From the NCBI RefSeq assembly GCF_000241345.1, contig NZ_BAED01000040.1, positions 62,001 to 126,000 on the forward strand: a stretch of 64,000 bases of DNA, written 5' to 3'. Position numbers and translations under genes: made by a program. Below, one piece after another: positions 1-9,009 of the stretch. Within the stretch, counting starts at the first letter, position 1. Every line of letters starts with the position of its first letter. The stretch comes from Gordonia amarae NBRC 15530. GTDB taxonomy: Bacteria; Actinomycetota; Actinomycetes; Mycobacteriales; Mycobacteriaceae. The notes under the pieces are model-generated. The model ran no database searches, was not told the origin of the DNA, and worked only from the letters and a program-made list of their open reading frames with translations.

Positions 1-5
1 CGCCG

Positions 6-1559
6 GTGAGCACCGCCCGGATCCTGTACCTCGGTGCGCTCGGGTCCGCGCTGGTGTGCCTGGGGAGTTTCGGGATGGGCGATCTGCCCCGCAACTCGCC
101 GGTGGTGACGGATTCGGGATGGGCGTGGGTGTCGTACGGGCACGGAAAGACGTTGTCGTCGATCGTGTTCTGGGCCGGCGTCGGTGCGATGGTGTTTGCG
201 TGGATACGCCTGGGCAGGCGAATCCGGTACGGCACAGGGGACATCGGCACAGGGGACATCGGCACAGAGGACATCGGGAACACCACGGAGGACGACGCCC
301 TCAGTGTGCGGTCGCTGCGGCGCGCGGCACTGCTGTGGGCGGCGCCGCTGGTGGTGGCCGCGCCGCTGTACAGCCGCGACGTGTACGCCTACCTCGCCCA
401 ATCCGCCCTTCTGCGTGAGGGTTTCAATCCATACACCGACGGCCCGGCGCACTACCCGGGGCCGCTCCTGGACAGCATGGCGCAGGTGTGGACCGCCACC
501 ACCGCCCCGTACGGGCCACTGTTCATGGGACTCGGCCGGGCCGTCGTCGAGATCACCGGCGACCACGTGATCCTCGGGGTGCTGGCGATGCGGCTGGTAC
601 TGCTGCCGGGCTTGTTCCTGGCGCTGTGGGCGATCCCGCGCCTGGCAACACATTTCGGAGCGTCACCGCAGTCAGGACTGTGGCTGGTGCTGTTCAACCC
701 GATGGTGCTGATCCATCTGATCGGCGGCCCGCACGTGGAACTGCTGATGATGGGGGTGCTGGTCGCCGGCGTGGTGCTCGCCCTGCAGGGCAGGCACATC
801 GCGGGTCTGGCGGTACTGGGGGTCGCCGTGTCGATCAAGGTCACCGCGGGTATCGCGGTCCCGTTCGTGGTGTGGATCTGGTTGTCGCACATCCGGCCTG
901 AACGCGAGTCCGCCGACACAACCAGGACGGCCCCCGGCGCGTCAGGTTCAGACCGGGTGCGGGCGTTCGCCGCCGTCGCGGCGGTCCCCGGCGCCGTCTT
1001 CGGTGCGTCGACGCTGGTCCTGGGCCTCGGGGTCGGTTGGCTGCACGGTCTGAGCTGGGCCGACCGGATCATCAACTGGTTCACCATCCCGACCGCGGTC
1101 GGGCACGTGGTGACCTGGGTTGCCGCGCCGTTCACCGCGCTGAACCTGCAGGAGGTGCTGCCGGTCACCCGCGGCATCGGCTCGGTCTGTCTGGCGCTGA
1201 TCCTGGTGGGCCTGTGGTGGTGGGGCCGCCACGACGAACGCTCCGCGGTGACCGGGATGGTCCTGGCGATGCTGGCGGTGCTGCTCCTGGAACCGTCGAC
1301 GCTGCCCTGGTACTACACGTGGGCGCTGTGCCTGGCGGCGGCGCTCACCTTGTCCGACCGGATGCGGATGACGGTGGTGGGAGTGTCGACGTTCATGCTG
1401 GTGGCGTTCCAGCCCGACGATTCGATCTGGTTCTACCGTCCGCCGTACCTGATTCTGGCGCTGGCAGTTTCCGCTCTCGCCGCGGTGTCGCTGACCCACC
1501 GCGATCCGCTGCGGCTGGGCCGGATCGTGCGCACCTCCCCGCCCACGGCAGCGACATGA
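6..1559 (+). CDS. mptA: Alpha-1,6-mannosyltransferase (MptA type)
   Basis: Polytopic membrane glycosyltransferase of the GT-C fold, predicted to extend the alpha-1,6-mannan core of lipomannan/lipoarabinomannan from a polyprenyl-phosphate-mannose donor on the outer membrane face. The 517 aa product has about ten hydrophobic segments, and the loop near residues 121-131 has the conserved SRDVYAYLAQ-type acidic motif of mycobacterial MptA/MptB. Further family blocks are TTAPYGP (about 165) and NPMVLIHLIGG (about 230). MptA is preferred over MptB because the M. tuberculosis mptA gene also lies beside Rv2175c and pknL. The GTG start lies at the very edge of the window, so an upstream start cannot be excluded. 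Residues 76-90 are three copies of a GTGDI/GTEDI pentapeptide from a 15-bp tandem repeat. The stop overlaps the next start (ATGA). Confidence 0.82.
   Translation: MSTARILYLGALGSALVCLGSFGMGDLPRNSPVVTDSGWAWVSYGHGKTLSSIVFWAGVGAMVFAWIRLGRRIRYGTGDIGTGDIGTEDIGNTTEDDALSVRSLRRAALLWAAPLVVAAPLYSRDVYAYLAQSALLREGFNPYTDGPAHYPGPLLDSMAQVWTATTAPYGPLFMGLGRAVVEITGDHVILGVLAMRLVLLPGLFLALWAIPRLATHFGASPQSGLWLVLFNPMVLIHLIGGPHVELLMMGVLVAGVVLALQGRHIAGLAVLGVAVSIKVTAGIAVPFVVWIWLSHIRPERESADTTRTAPGASGSDRVRAFAAVAAVPGAVFGASTLVLGLGVGWLHGLSWADRIINWFTIPTAVGHVVTWVAAPFTALNLQEVLPVTRGIGSVCLALILVGLWWWGRHDERSAVTGMVLAMLAVLLLEPSTLPWYYTWALCLAAALTLSDRMRMTVVGVSTFMLVAFQPDDSIWFYRPPYLILALAVSALAAVSLTHRDPLRLGRIVRTSPPTAAT
231..275 (+). repeat. 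In-frame 15-bp tandem repeat (3 units)
   Basis: Three consecutive 15-bp units, GGCACAGGGGACATC twice and GGCACAGAGGACATC once, encode GTGDI-GTGDI-GTEDI in a predicted cytoplasmic loop of the mannosyltransferase. The first two units are identical, so the array is recent or homogenised. Unit number could vary between strains without shifting the frame. Confidence 0.93.
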
Positions 1560-1585
1560 ACGGCAGCGACATGAACGGCAGCGGC
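1556..1585 (+). repeat. 15-bp duplication carrying alternative start codons
   Basis: ATGAACGGCAGCGAC is followed directly by ATGAACGGCAGCGGC, then a third ATG. The duplication gives the phytoene synthase three in-frame ATG codons 15 bp apart (1556, 1571, 1586); only the first overlaps the mptA stop. Confidence 0.88.
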
Positions 1586-2506
1586 ATGAGAGGTCGCCCG
1601 GCGTCGGGCGCGGCCGAACGCGGCTATCGTCGCGGTGCCGAACTCACCGCCCGGCACGGCCGCACCTATCACCTGGCGGCATCGCTTCTGCCGCAGGACA
1701 ACCGGCGCGCGGTATACGCGCTCTACGGTTTCGCCCGCTACGTCGATGACATCGTCGACGCCCCCGGCGACGGCGATCGGCTGGCCGAACTGGACCGTGC
1801 CGAGGCCCTGCTGGACCAGGCGATGGAGCCGGGATCACCCGAGCAGGGCGGTGTCGGCGATCCGTTGGCCGAGATCGTCGCCGCCCTCGCCGACACGGTC
1901 CACAGGTTCGGCATCCCGGTGCGCACATTCGATGCGTTCCTGCGCTCGATGAGGATGGACGCTCCCGGTTCCCCGCTGTTCCGCAACCGGTATCGCACCC
2001 TGGCCGATCTGGCGGACTACACCGACGGTTCGGCGGCGATCATCGGCGAGCAGATGCTCCCGATCCTCGGGGTCAGCACCCCCGACGCACGGGTCACCAC
2101 GGCGGCCCGTGCGCTCGGCGACGCCTTCCAGCTGACGAATTTTCTGCGGGATGTGGCCGAGGACCTGGCCCGTGACCGCATCTACCTTCCGCTGGACGAA
2201 CTGCAGGCCTTCGCTGTCGACGAGGAGCATCTGCGGCACTGCCACGCCTCCCGCACGACATCACCGGAGTTGCGGCGGGCACTGGCGCATCTGATCGCGG
2301 TCAACCGCGACATCTACCGGCAAGCCCGGCCCGGTATCGCCCTGCTCCCCCGCCGGGCGCGTCCGGCAATCGCCGTCGCCGCGGCCGCCTACGCCGAGAT
2401 CCTCTGCGAGATCGAACGTTCCGGCTACGACGTGATGTCGACCCGCGCCGTCGTCCCCACTCCCCGCAAACTCAGGGTCGGAGCATCGGCCCTACTTACC
2501 CGATAA
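1556..2506 (+). CDS. crtB: Phytoene/squalene synthase family protein
   Basis: Head-to-head prenyl-diphosphate synthase, most likely phytoene synthase joining two geranylgeranyl diphosphates at the entry to carotenoid synthesis. The 316 aa product has both Asp-rich Mg-diphosphate motifs: DDIVD in RYVDDIVDAP (about 61-70) and DVAEDLARD (about 199-207). The QLTNFLRD block just before the second motif is typical of the family. The ATG overlaps the mptA stop in ATGA, indicating translational coupling. Two further in-frame ATGs follow at 1571 and 1586, the first created by a 15-bp duplication, so the exact start is open. Desaturase and GGPP synthase genes would be expected upstream of the window. 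Squalene synthase activity is less likely but cannot be excluded from sequence. Confidence 0.87.
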   Translation: MNGSDMNGSGMRGRPASGAAERGYRRGAELTARHGRTYHLAASLLPQDNRRAVYALYGFARYVDDIVDAPGDGDRLAELDRAEALLDQAMEPGSPEQGGVGDPLAEIVAALADTVHRFGIPVRTFDAFLRSMRMDAPGSPLFRNRYRTLADLADYTDGSAAIIGEQMLPILGVSTPDARVTTAARALGDAFQLTNFLRDVAEDLARDRIYLPLDELQAFAVDEEHLRHCHASRTTSPELRRALAHLIAVNRDIYRQARPGIALLPRRARPAIAVAAAAYAEILCEIERSGYDVMSTRAVVPTPRKLRVGASALLTR

Positions 2507-2514
2507 CCAAACAC

Positions 2515-2667
2515 CGCGATCCGCGAGCGCAGCGAGCGGGCGCAGAACTACGGTCCGGAGGGCCGTCGTGTTCTGGACTGAGGAGCGCGAGGGAGCGTGC
2601 GACCGAGTGCGACGAGGGAAGAACACGACTCCTGGCCCGCAGGACCCGCGATCCGCGGAGCGGTCGC
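2515..2667 (+). repeat. Dispersed composite repeat, copy A (subtype 1)
   Basis: Intergenic element between crtB and the Rv2175c homolog. It opens with CGCGATCCGCGAGCG and closes with a near copy of the same sequence after 2646. Inside are inverted arms GTCGTGTTCT (2565-2574) and AGAACACGAC (2620-2629). The 45-bp loop has a GAG/GCGAG rhythm of the kind shared with copy C. No coding function is evident. It fills the gap downstream of crtB and may affect transcript ends, but it has no T tract. Confidence 0.85.
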
Positions 2668-2671
2668 CATG

Positions 2672-3061
2672 TCACAGCGCGAGGGCCTGGGCGCGTCTCA
2701 TCACCTCGCGGGCGGAGTGGGTGTGCAGCGCTTCGGCGGGGTGCATGCCGAGGTCGTCGATGGTGGTGAACATCCAGTGCATGGCCTCGTCGCGGCTGAA
2801 ACCACCGTCGAGGAGGATGTGGACGAGGCCGGTGTAGTGCTTGGCGATGCCGGCGTCGTCCATGAACAGCGCGGGGATGGCGGGTTCGCCCGAATGGGAT
2901 ACCGCGAACAGGTTGTGGTCGCGGATGAGGGTGCGGACCCGGCCCGCGGAGACGCCGAGGTGTTTGGCGACCTGGTCGACGGTGAGGGTGTCGGTTCCGT
3001 CCGGCAGGGCGGTGTCCGCGGTCAACGGTAGTGATGCCACAGCACGAGGATACCGTGCCAC
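2672..3061 (-). CDS. Rv2175c-like wHTH DNA-binding protein
   Basis: Small DNA-binding protein homologous to M. tuberculosis Rv2175c, a known substrate of the adjacent kinase PknL. The 129 aa product has a helix-turn-helix-like block, VDQVAKHLGVSAGRVRTLI, in its first half and the conserved C-terminal end THSAREVMRRAQALAL. A central segment, GLVHILLDGGFSRDEAMHW, is also family-typical. It is divergent from pknL with almost no space, so the start regions overlap or abut. The GTG at 3061 is the longest start; a GTG at 3040 is also possible. PknL may control its DNA binding by phosphorylation, by analogy with the M. tuberculosis pair. Confidence 0.85.
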   Translation of the reverse strand: MARYPRAVASLPLTADTALPDGTDTLTVDQVAKHLGVSAGRVRTLIRDHNLFAVSHSGEPAIPALFMDDAGIAKHYTGLVHILLDGGFSRDEAMHWMFTTIDDLGMHPAEALHTHSAREVMRRAQALAL

Positions 3062-4347
3062 CGGTAGATTCTTCCCCTGTGACAGCTTCCCCTGATCCGC
3101 TTATCGGCACATCCCTGGAGGGCCGGTATCGCATCGATGCGTTGATTGCCCGGGGCGGGATGTCGGCCGTGTATCTGGGCCTGGATCTGCGTCTGGGCCG
3201 GGCGGTGGCCATCAAGGTGATGGACGCGCGGTACGGGGCCGATTCACTGTTCTTGCGCCGCTTCGAGTTCGAGGCCCGCGCGGTTGCCGGGTTGCGGCAT
3301 CCGGGGCTGGTCGCGGTATACGACCAGAGTGTCGACGCCGGGACCGCGTTCCTGGTGATGGAGCTGGTGGAGGGCGGCAGTCTGCGCGAGTTGCTGCGCG
3401 AACGCGGCCCGATGCCGCCGCATGCGGTGGTGGCGGTGGCCGATCCGGTGCTGGGTGCGCTGGGGACGGCGCACCGGGCGGGTCTGGTGCATCGCGATGT
3501 GAAGCCGGAGAACGTGCTGATCTCCGACGCCGGCGAGGTGAAGGTCGCCGATTTCGGGTTGGTGCGGGCGGTTGCCGAGGCGGGTGTGACGTCGGCGAGC
3601 GTGATCCTGGGGACTGCGGCGTATCTGTCGCCGGAGCAGGTGGAGTCGACGACGGCGGATGCGCGCAGCGATGTGTACTCGATGGGCGTGATGATCTTCG
3701 AGATGCTGACGGGCCGGACACCGTTCCGGGGTGACACACCGCTGTCGCTCGCCTATCAGCGGCTCACCTATGACGTGCCGGCACCGGGCGATGTGATCAC
3801 CGGGGTGCCGCCGGAGCTCGACGAGATCGTGTTGCGGGCCACCGAACGCGCTCCAGCCAATCGCTATCCGGACGGTTTCGCCATGCAGGAAGCGATTCTG
3901 ACGATGGCCGACGAGCTCGATCTGCCACCGTTCACGGTGCCCGCGCCACGCCGGTCGGCCGAGCGCATGATCGTGGCGCGCAATCGTGCGGTACAGACGC
4001 AACCGCACGCCCCGTCGGGGTTGTCCGCTGCCCGCCTCGCCCCCGGTGTGGCGGCGGTGGCCGGGCGGCCCGGCGACGGCCCGGCGGCCGATCCGCGGTC
4101 GATGCCGGCGGCGTTTCCCGATGCGGCCGCGCGCGGAACCGGGGAACCTCAACCGGAGCAGGCAACGCCTGACGACGCCCCGGCGGGAGCCGCAGGTACC
4201 CGCGACGCCGAACCCGCCAGCCCTCTGGCACAGCTCGATGAGGGAGCATCGGCGCTGGCCACAGCGATGTGGCTGATCGCGGTGGTGCTGTGTGCGCTCG
4301 GTGTGGGCGGTATCGGCTGGTGGGTCGGGGGCGGCCTGTTCCACTGA
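3055..4347 (+). CDS. pknL: Ser/Thr protein kinase PknL
   Basis: Membrane-anchored eukaryotic-type kinase. The cytoplasmic kinase domain has the Gly loop ARGGMSAVYLG, the ATP lysine in VAIKVMD (about K54), the catalytic loop HRDVKPEN (about 146-153), DFG (about 166-168) and SPEQ at the P+1 region. A roughly 100-residue Pro/Ala-rich linker leads to one C-terminal membrane segment (MWLIAVVLCALGVGGIGWW) and almost no extracellular part, as in M. tuberculosis PknL. Its divergent neighbour is the Rv2175c-type substrate. Start choice is uncertain: GTG 3031, ATG 3034, GTG 3055 and GTG 3079 are all in frame. 3055 is chosen because GAGGA lies 4 nt upstream. Confidence 0.9.
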   Translation: MPPVDSSPVTASPDPLIGTSLEGRYRIDALIARGGMSAVYLGLDLRLGRAVAIKVMDARYGADSLFLRRFEFEARAVAGLRHPGLVAVYDQSVDAGTAFLVMELVEGGSLRELLRERGPMPPHAVVAVADPVLGALGTAHRAGLVHRDVKPENVLISDAGEVKVADFGLVRAVAEAGVTSASVILGTAAYLSPEQVESTTADARSDVYSMGVMIFEMLTGRTPFRGDTPLSLAYQRLTYDVPAPGDVITGVPPELDEIVLRATERAPANRYPDGFAMQEAILTMADELDLPPFTVPAPRRSAERMIVARNRAVQTQPHAPSGLSAARLAPGVAAVAGRPGDGPAADPRSMPAAFPDAAARGTGEPQPEQATPDDAPAGAAGTRDAEPASPLAQLDEGASALATAMWLIAVVLCALGVGGIGWWVGGGLFH

Positions 4348-4351
4348 AGTC

Positions 4352-4388
4352 CGCCCGCCACCCGCGGTGGTGACGCGGGCGGCGGGCG
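4352..4388. terminator. Hairpin between convergent pknL and aroG
   Basis: Arms 4352-4365 and 4375-4388 pair over 14 bp with one mismatch, with a 9-nt loop. The hairpin lies in the short gap between the convergent pknL and aroG stops. There is no clear T tract, so it is probably a GC-type bidirectional terminator. Confidence 0.5.
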
Positions 4389-4415
4389 GTGGGTGAAGCG
4401 AGTGGGGGCCCGGAT

Positions 4416-5882
<1,467 letters not shown>

Positions 5883-6374
5883 TCAGCGGCCGGCGTAGCC
5901 GGCGGCCTCGATGGCCTCCCAGCGGCGCAGGTTGTGGCGGGCATCGCTGAGGGCGTCGTGCGCGTCGTCGGGCGCCGGCGGCAGAGCGGGCTTCCCCGCC
6001 GATTCCCAGTGCTGTTTGAGTTCACGGGTGAACCGCGGCATCGGCCGCGGCAGCGCGGTCATGCTGCCCCACAGCTGACAGATCGCGACGTGGTCGTAGG
6101 CGCCGATCCAGGCCCACAGTTCGATGTCCGAGCCGTCGGCGGTGAGGAAGTCGAGCAGGTCGTCGCGGATGGCGCGGCGCGACCGCCACGCCTTCGACGA
6201 TGGCGACGGCAGCTTGGGCAGCACGTTGGCACGGACCCAATCACCGGCCCGGCCAGGATCGAATTCGGTTGACACCGCATAGAACTCGCGGCCATCCTCA
6301 GCGACGACGCCGACCGAGACCAGGTCGATAGTGCTGCCGTCCTCGATGAACTCCGTATCGTAGAAGAACCTCAT
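5883..6374 (-). CDS. 3'-5' exoribonuclease (Rv2179c family)
   Basis: Short DEDD-fold exonuclease related to M. tuberculosis Rv2179c, which degrades structured or single-stranded RNA from the 3' end. The 163 aa product starts MRFFYDTEFIEDG, where the D and E are the first metal ligands (DTE). Later blocks are GAYDHVAICQLWG (middle acidic residue) and HDALSDARHNLRRW, giving the final His and Asp of the DEDDh site. ATG 6374 is chosen because MR[FY]FYDTEFIEDG is the conserved N-terminus; the longer reading frame to 6425 adds only Arg/Ala-rich sequence. It follows the acyltransferase by 10 nt and is likely in the same transcript. Confidence 0.9.
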   Translation of the reverse strand: MRFFYDTEFIEDGSTIDLVSVGVVAEDGREFYAVSTEFDPGRAGDWVRANVLPKLPSPSSKAWRSRRAIRDDLLDFLTADGSDIELWAWIGAYDHVAICQLWGSMTALPRPMPRFTRELKQHWESAGKPALPPAPDDAHDALSDARHNLRRWEAIEAAGYAGR

Positions 6375-6384
6375 GCCGCGGGTG

Positions 6385-7122
6385 TCACGCCGCCGCCGGG
6401 GTACTGCCCCGGCCGTCGCCGCCACCGTCGGGAGACGAATCTGGCTGCGCCGGCTTGTTTTTCAGCGACGCGGCATAGACGTCGACATACTGCTGTCCGG
6501 ACAGCTCCATCAGGCTGTACATGATCTCGTCGGTGATCGCGCGCTCGATGAAGCGATTCCCCTGCAGCCCGTCGTAACGCGAGAAGTCCAGCGGCTTACC
6601 GACTTTCACAACGATCTTCGCGGGCCGCGGCAGGATCGATCCGGGCGGGTTGAGCTTGTGCGTGTTGATCATTGCGACCGGGATCACCGGCACCCCGGCG
6701 TCGAGCGCGATCCGGGCCAGGCCCGTCTTGCCCTTATAGAGCCGGCCGTCGGGTGACCGGGTGCCCTCCGGGTACATACCCATCAGCTCGCCCTTCTCCA
6801 GCTGACGGCGGGCGGCGGTGAGCGCGCCCGCAGCCGCCTCGGCACCCGAACGGTCGATGGGGATCTGCCCCACCGCGGTGAAGAACCACTTCTGGAAGCC
6901 GCCCTTGAGGCCGGTTCCGGTGAAGTACTCGCTCTTGGCGAGGAAGTAGATCCTGCGCCGCACCATCAGAGGGAGGAAGAAGCTGTCCATCACCGCGAGG
7001 TGATTGCTGGCGAGAATGGCCGGGCCGTTGTCGGGGATGTTCTCCAGGCCCTCGACCCGCGGCCGTCCGAGGACACGCAGAATCGGGCCCAGAAAGACGT
7101 ATTTGAAGAGGTAGTACCACAT
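6385..7122 (-). CDS. 1-acylglycerol-3-phosphate acyltransferase family (Rv2182c-like)
   Basis: PlsC-type membrane-associated acyltransferase, likely acylating the second position of lysophosphatidate or a related lysophospholipid. The 245 aa product has the HX4D motif in NHLAVMDSF (H41, D46), an acyl-acceptor block with FLAKSEYF, and the YPEGTRS motif near residue 120. An N-terminal hydrophobic stretch (LFKYVFLGPILRVLG) probably anchors it to the membrane. It has the length and position of Rv2182c and the C. glutamicum PlsC-type gene beside glk. The ATG lies about 85 nt after the glucokinase stop. Substrate specificity cannot be told from sequence. Confidence 0.9.
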   Translation of the reverse strand: MWYYLFKYVFLGPILRVLGRPRVEGLENIPDNGPAILASNHLAVMDSFFLPLMVRRRIYFLAKSEYFTGTGLKGGFQKWFFTAVGQIPIDRSGAEAAAGALTAARRQLEKGELMGMYPEGTRSPDGRLYKGKTGLARIALDAGVPVIPVAMINTHKLNPPGSILPRPAKIVVKVGKPLDFSRYDGLQGNRFIERAITDEIMYSLMELSGQQYVDVYAASLKNKPAQPDSSPDGGGDGRGSTPAAA

Positions 7123-7207
7123 TCCCCGTGCTCCCTGTCGCCGCGCCGTACCAACCCCCGAAACATTACCCGCCGCCGGACCCGGTCACCCGGCGACGTC
7201 CGCCACC

Positions 7208-8230
7208 CTATGGCGAGCCCGGTTCGCCGAGGGTGCGGACCGGCGTCGGGGCGGCCACGGTGACGAACCGCGGGTCGGTGGCCCCGATCCCCTGCCGGGC
7301 GACCTCCGCCGCCCCGATGACGCCCGCGGCCTCGCCGAGCTGGGTGCCCCGGATCCTGGCCAGCTGCCGGTATCCGGCGCCGGTCACCAGCCGGGCGTAG
7401 TGTTCGCGCGCCTCGTCGAGGAACAGGCCCGACGAGGCGCCCACACCGCCGGCCAGCACGATCAGGTCCGGGTCGAAGATGTCGGCGATCATGGCCAGCC
7501 CCTGCCCCAGCGACAGCGCGAGTTGCGAGTAGGCGGCCACGGCGACGGCGTCACCGTCGGCGGCGGCCCGCGCGACCCGCCTGCCTGTCAGCGAACCAGG
7601 GTCCGCGGCGACGTCGGCGGCGAGCGCGCTGCGGCCCCAGTCGCCGTCGGCCAGCAGCTCGATGACGGTGTCGACGAGTGCGGTTCCGCTGCAATACCGT
7701 TCCCAGCAGCCGGCCTTGCCGCACGAGCACCGGCGGCCCCCGGGCACGATCGTCAGATGGCCCAGCTCCGGGGCCACCCCGAAACTTCCCCGGTAGATCT
7801 CTCCGTCGAGGATCAGGCCGGCGCCGATCCCGGTGCCGATCGCCAGCACCAGCGAATTGTGGCCGCGAGCGGCCGCGCCGTACCGGAACTCGGCGACGGC
7901 CGCGGCGTTGGCGTCGTGTTCGGTGAACACCGGCAGCCCGATCCTCGCGGACATGTCCGCGGCCACCGCCGCCTCGCGCCACGGCAGGTGCGGCGCGAAC
8001 CTGACGATCTGTCGGTCCCGGGTGAGAAAGCCGGCGATGGCCAGGCCGACCGCCTTGACCGCCCATCGCGACACCAGTTCGCCCACCAGCCTGTCGAGGC
8101 AGTGTTCGAGCGCGTCGGCCGTCTGCGGGGTGGCCGCGCGCAGCGTGTCGAGCATCGCGCCCTTGTCGTCGACCACCGAGGCACGGACGCTGGTGCCGCC
8201 GATGTCGATACCGATCGTCAGGGCCGTCAT
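7208..8230 (-). CDS. glk: ROK-family glucokinase
   Basis: ATP- or polyphosphate-dependent glucokinase feeding glucose 6-phosphate to glycolysis. The 340 aa ROK protein has the N-terminal phosphate-binding motif GIDIGGTSVRA, the catalytic block FTEHDANAAA, GTGIGAGLILDG, the ROK signature ending in PELGHLTIVPGG, and a zinc site CSCGKAGCWE. This matches the Glk gene near pimB' and plsC in corynebacteria. The ATG at 8230 overlaps the upstream stop by one base (TGATG) and has GGAGGAG 5 nt upstream, so it is translationally coupled. A GTG at 8233 is in frame but too close to the ribosome binding site. ATP rather than polyphosphate is the default guess. Confidence 0.9.
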   Translation of the reverse strand: MTALTIGIDIGGTSVRASVVDDKGAMLDTLRAATPQTADALEHCLDRLVGELVSRWAVKAVGLAIAGFLTRDRQIVRFAPHLPWREAAVAADMSARIGLPVFTEHDANAAAVAEFRYGAAARGHNSLVLAIGTGIGAGLILDGEIYRGSFGVAPELGHLTIVPGGRRCSCGKAGCWERYCSGTALVDTVIELLADGDWGRSALAADVAADPGSLTGRRVARAAADGDAVAVAAYSQLALSLGQGLAMIADIFDPDLIVLAGGVGASSGLFLDEAREHYARLVTGAGYRQLARIRGTQLGEAAGVIGAAEVARQGIGATDPRFVTVAAPTPVRTLGEPGSP

Positions 8231-8748
8231 CACTTCTCCTCCGGCGAGCCGGCCCGCCCGCCACGATCGATGCGTACCGAGATCGGCGCGTACGCGGTGT
8301 GCGCCCGCGCCGACGCCTGTGGCTGTGCCTGCGCCGATTGCAGCGCCCGCACCACGGCCTCGAGGACGGCGATCAGCGCGGTCAGGAGTCGGGCGAGCAG
8401 ATCGCCGAGTTCCACCAGCAACTGCGCGATCTCTCCCGATGCCTCGGCGAGATACTCCCCGATCGGGACCTGGGCGCCGAGCCGGTCGCCGGCGCCGGGT
8501 GCGCCCGCGGCGAACGCGGCCGTTCCGGGTGAGAAGCCTGTGGCACCGGACGCGGTGTCGGTGGTACCGGGGGCTGCGGCCGCCGGGCGCGCGGCGGGGT
8601 GTCCGGGTGGGGCGAACACGGACGCGATGGTGTCGATGTTGGCCGCCAGACTGAGCAGTAGCTCGCGGACGACGTCCGTCCCGCCGGCCGCATCACCGGC
8701 CGAGGAGCTCTGGTGGGTTCCCCCGGCGTCCTCACCGTTGCTGGTCAT
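8230..8748 (-). CDS. Hypothetical protein upstream of glk
   Basis: No family recognised. The 172 aa product from ATG 8748 has a low-complexity Ala/Pro/Gly middle and a C-terminal amphipathic or weakly hydrophobic helix (LVELGDLLARLLTALIAVLEA, about 115-135). It occupies the place of Rv2183c in M. tuberculosis. An earlier in-frame ATG at 8892 would add 48 residues, including a repeated LQTG segment. That start sits right after a CATAAT -10-like box, so a transcript from that box would begin downstream of it, and 8748 is preferred. The stop overlaps the glucokinase start, so the two are coupled. A membrane- or protein-binding role is possible but not shown. Confidence 0.6.
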   Translation of the reverse strand: MTSNGEDAGGTHQSSSAGDAAGGTDVVRELLLSLAANIDTIASVFAPPGHPAARPAAAAPGTTDTASGATGFSPGTAAFAAGAPGAGDRLGAQVPIGEYLAEASGEIAQLLVELGDLLARLLTALIAVLEAVVRALQSAQAQPQASARAHTAYAPISVRIDRGGRAGSPEEK

Positions 8749-8835
8749 CGTCTCTCGCGATTCCTCACGTGTCCGGCCGGGGTTCCCGGGTTCCCCAGAT
8801 GTCTGTGCGCCGACACCGAAGTCGGGGTTGCGGTG

Positions 8836-8880
8836 CCCTGTCTGCAGTGTCCCTGTCTGCAGTGACCCTGTCTGGGTCCT
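8836..8880 (+). repeat. 15-bp tandem repeat in leader of the glk operon
   Basis: Two near-identical units, CCCTGTCTGCAGTGT (8836-8850) and CCCTGTCTGCAGTGA (8851-8865), then a half-matching third (8866-8880). The repeat lies in the likely 5' leader, or in the N-terminus if the ATG at 8892 is used, of the hypothetical gene upstream of glk. Confidence 0.85.
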
Positions 8881-8892
8881 TGTGGTCGGCAT

Positions 8893-8898
8893 ATTATG
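8893..8898 (-). promoter_or_regulatory. Candidate -10 box for the 8748-glk transcript
   Basis: On the minus strand the sequence reads CACATAATATG; CATAAT is a good -10 match. A start about 7 nt downstream would give a leader of roughly 135 nt holding the 15-bp tandem repeat. No convincing -35 was seen. Confidence 0.4.
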
Positions 8899-9009
8899 TG
8901 TCCCCGGTCCGTGGGAACGAACCGCCTGGTGATCGCGTGCCCCCGACCGGTGTGAACACGCTACACCGCGAGCCGCTCCCGCACGGCGAAACCGCGACCG
9001 GCAGAAGGG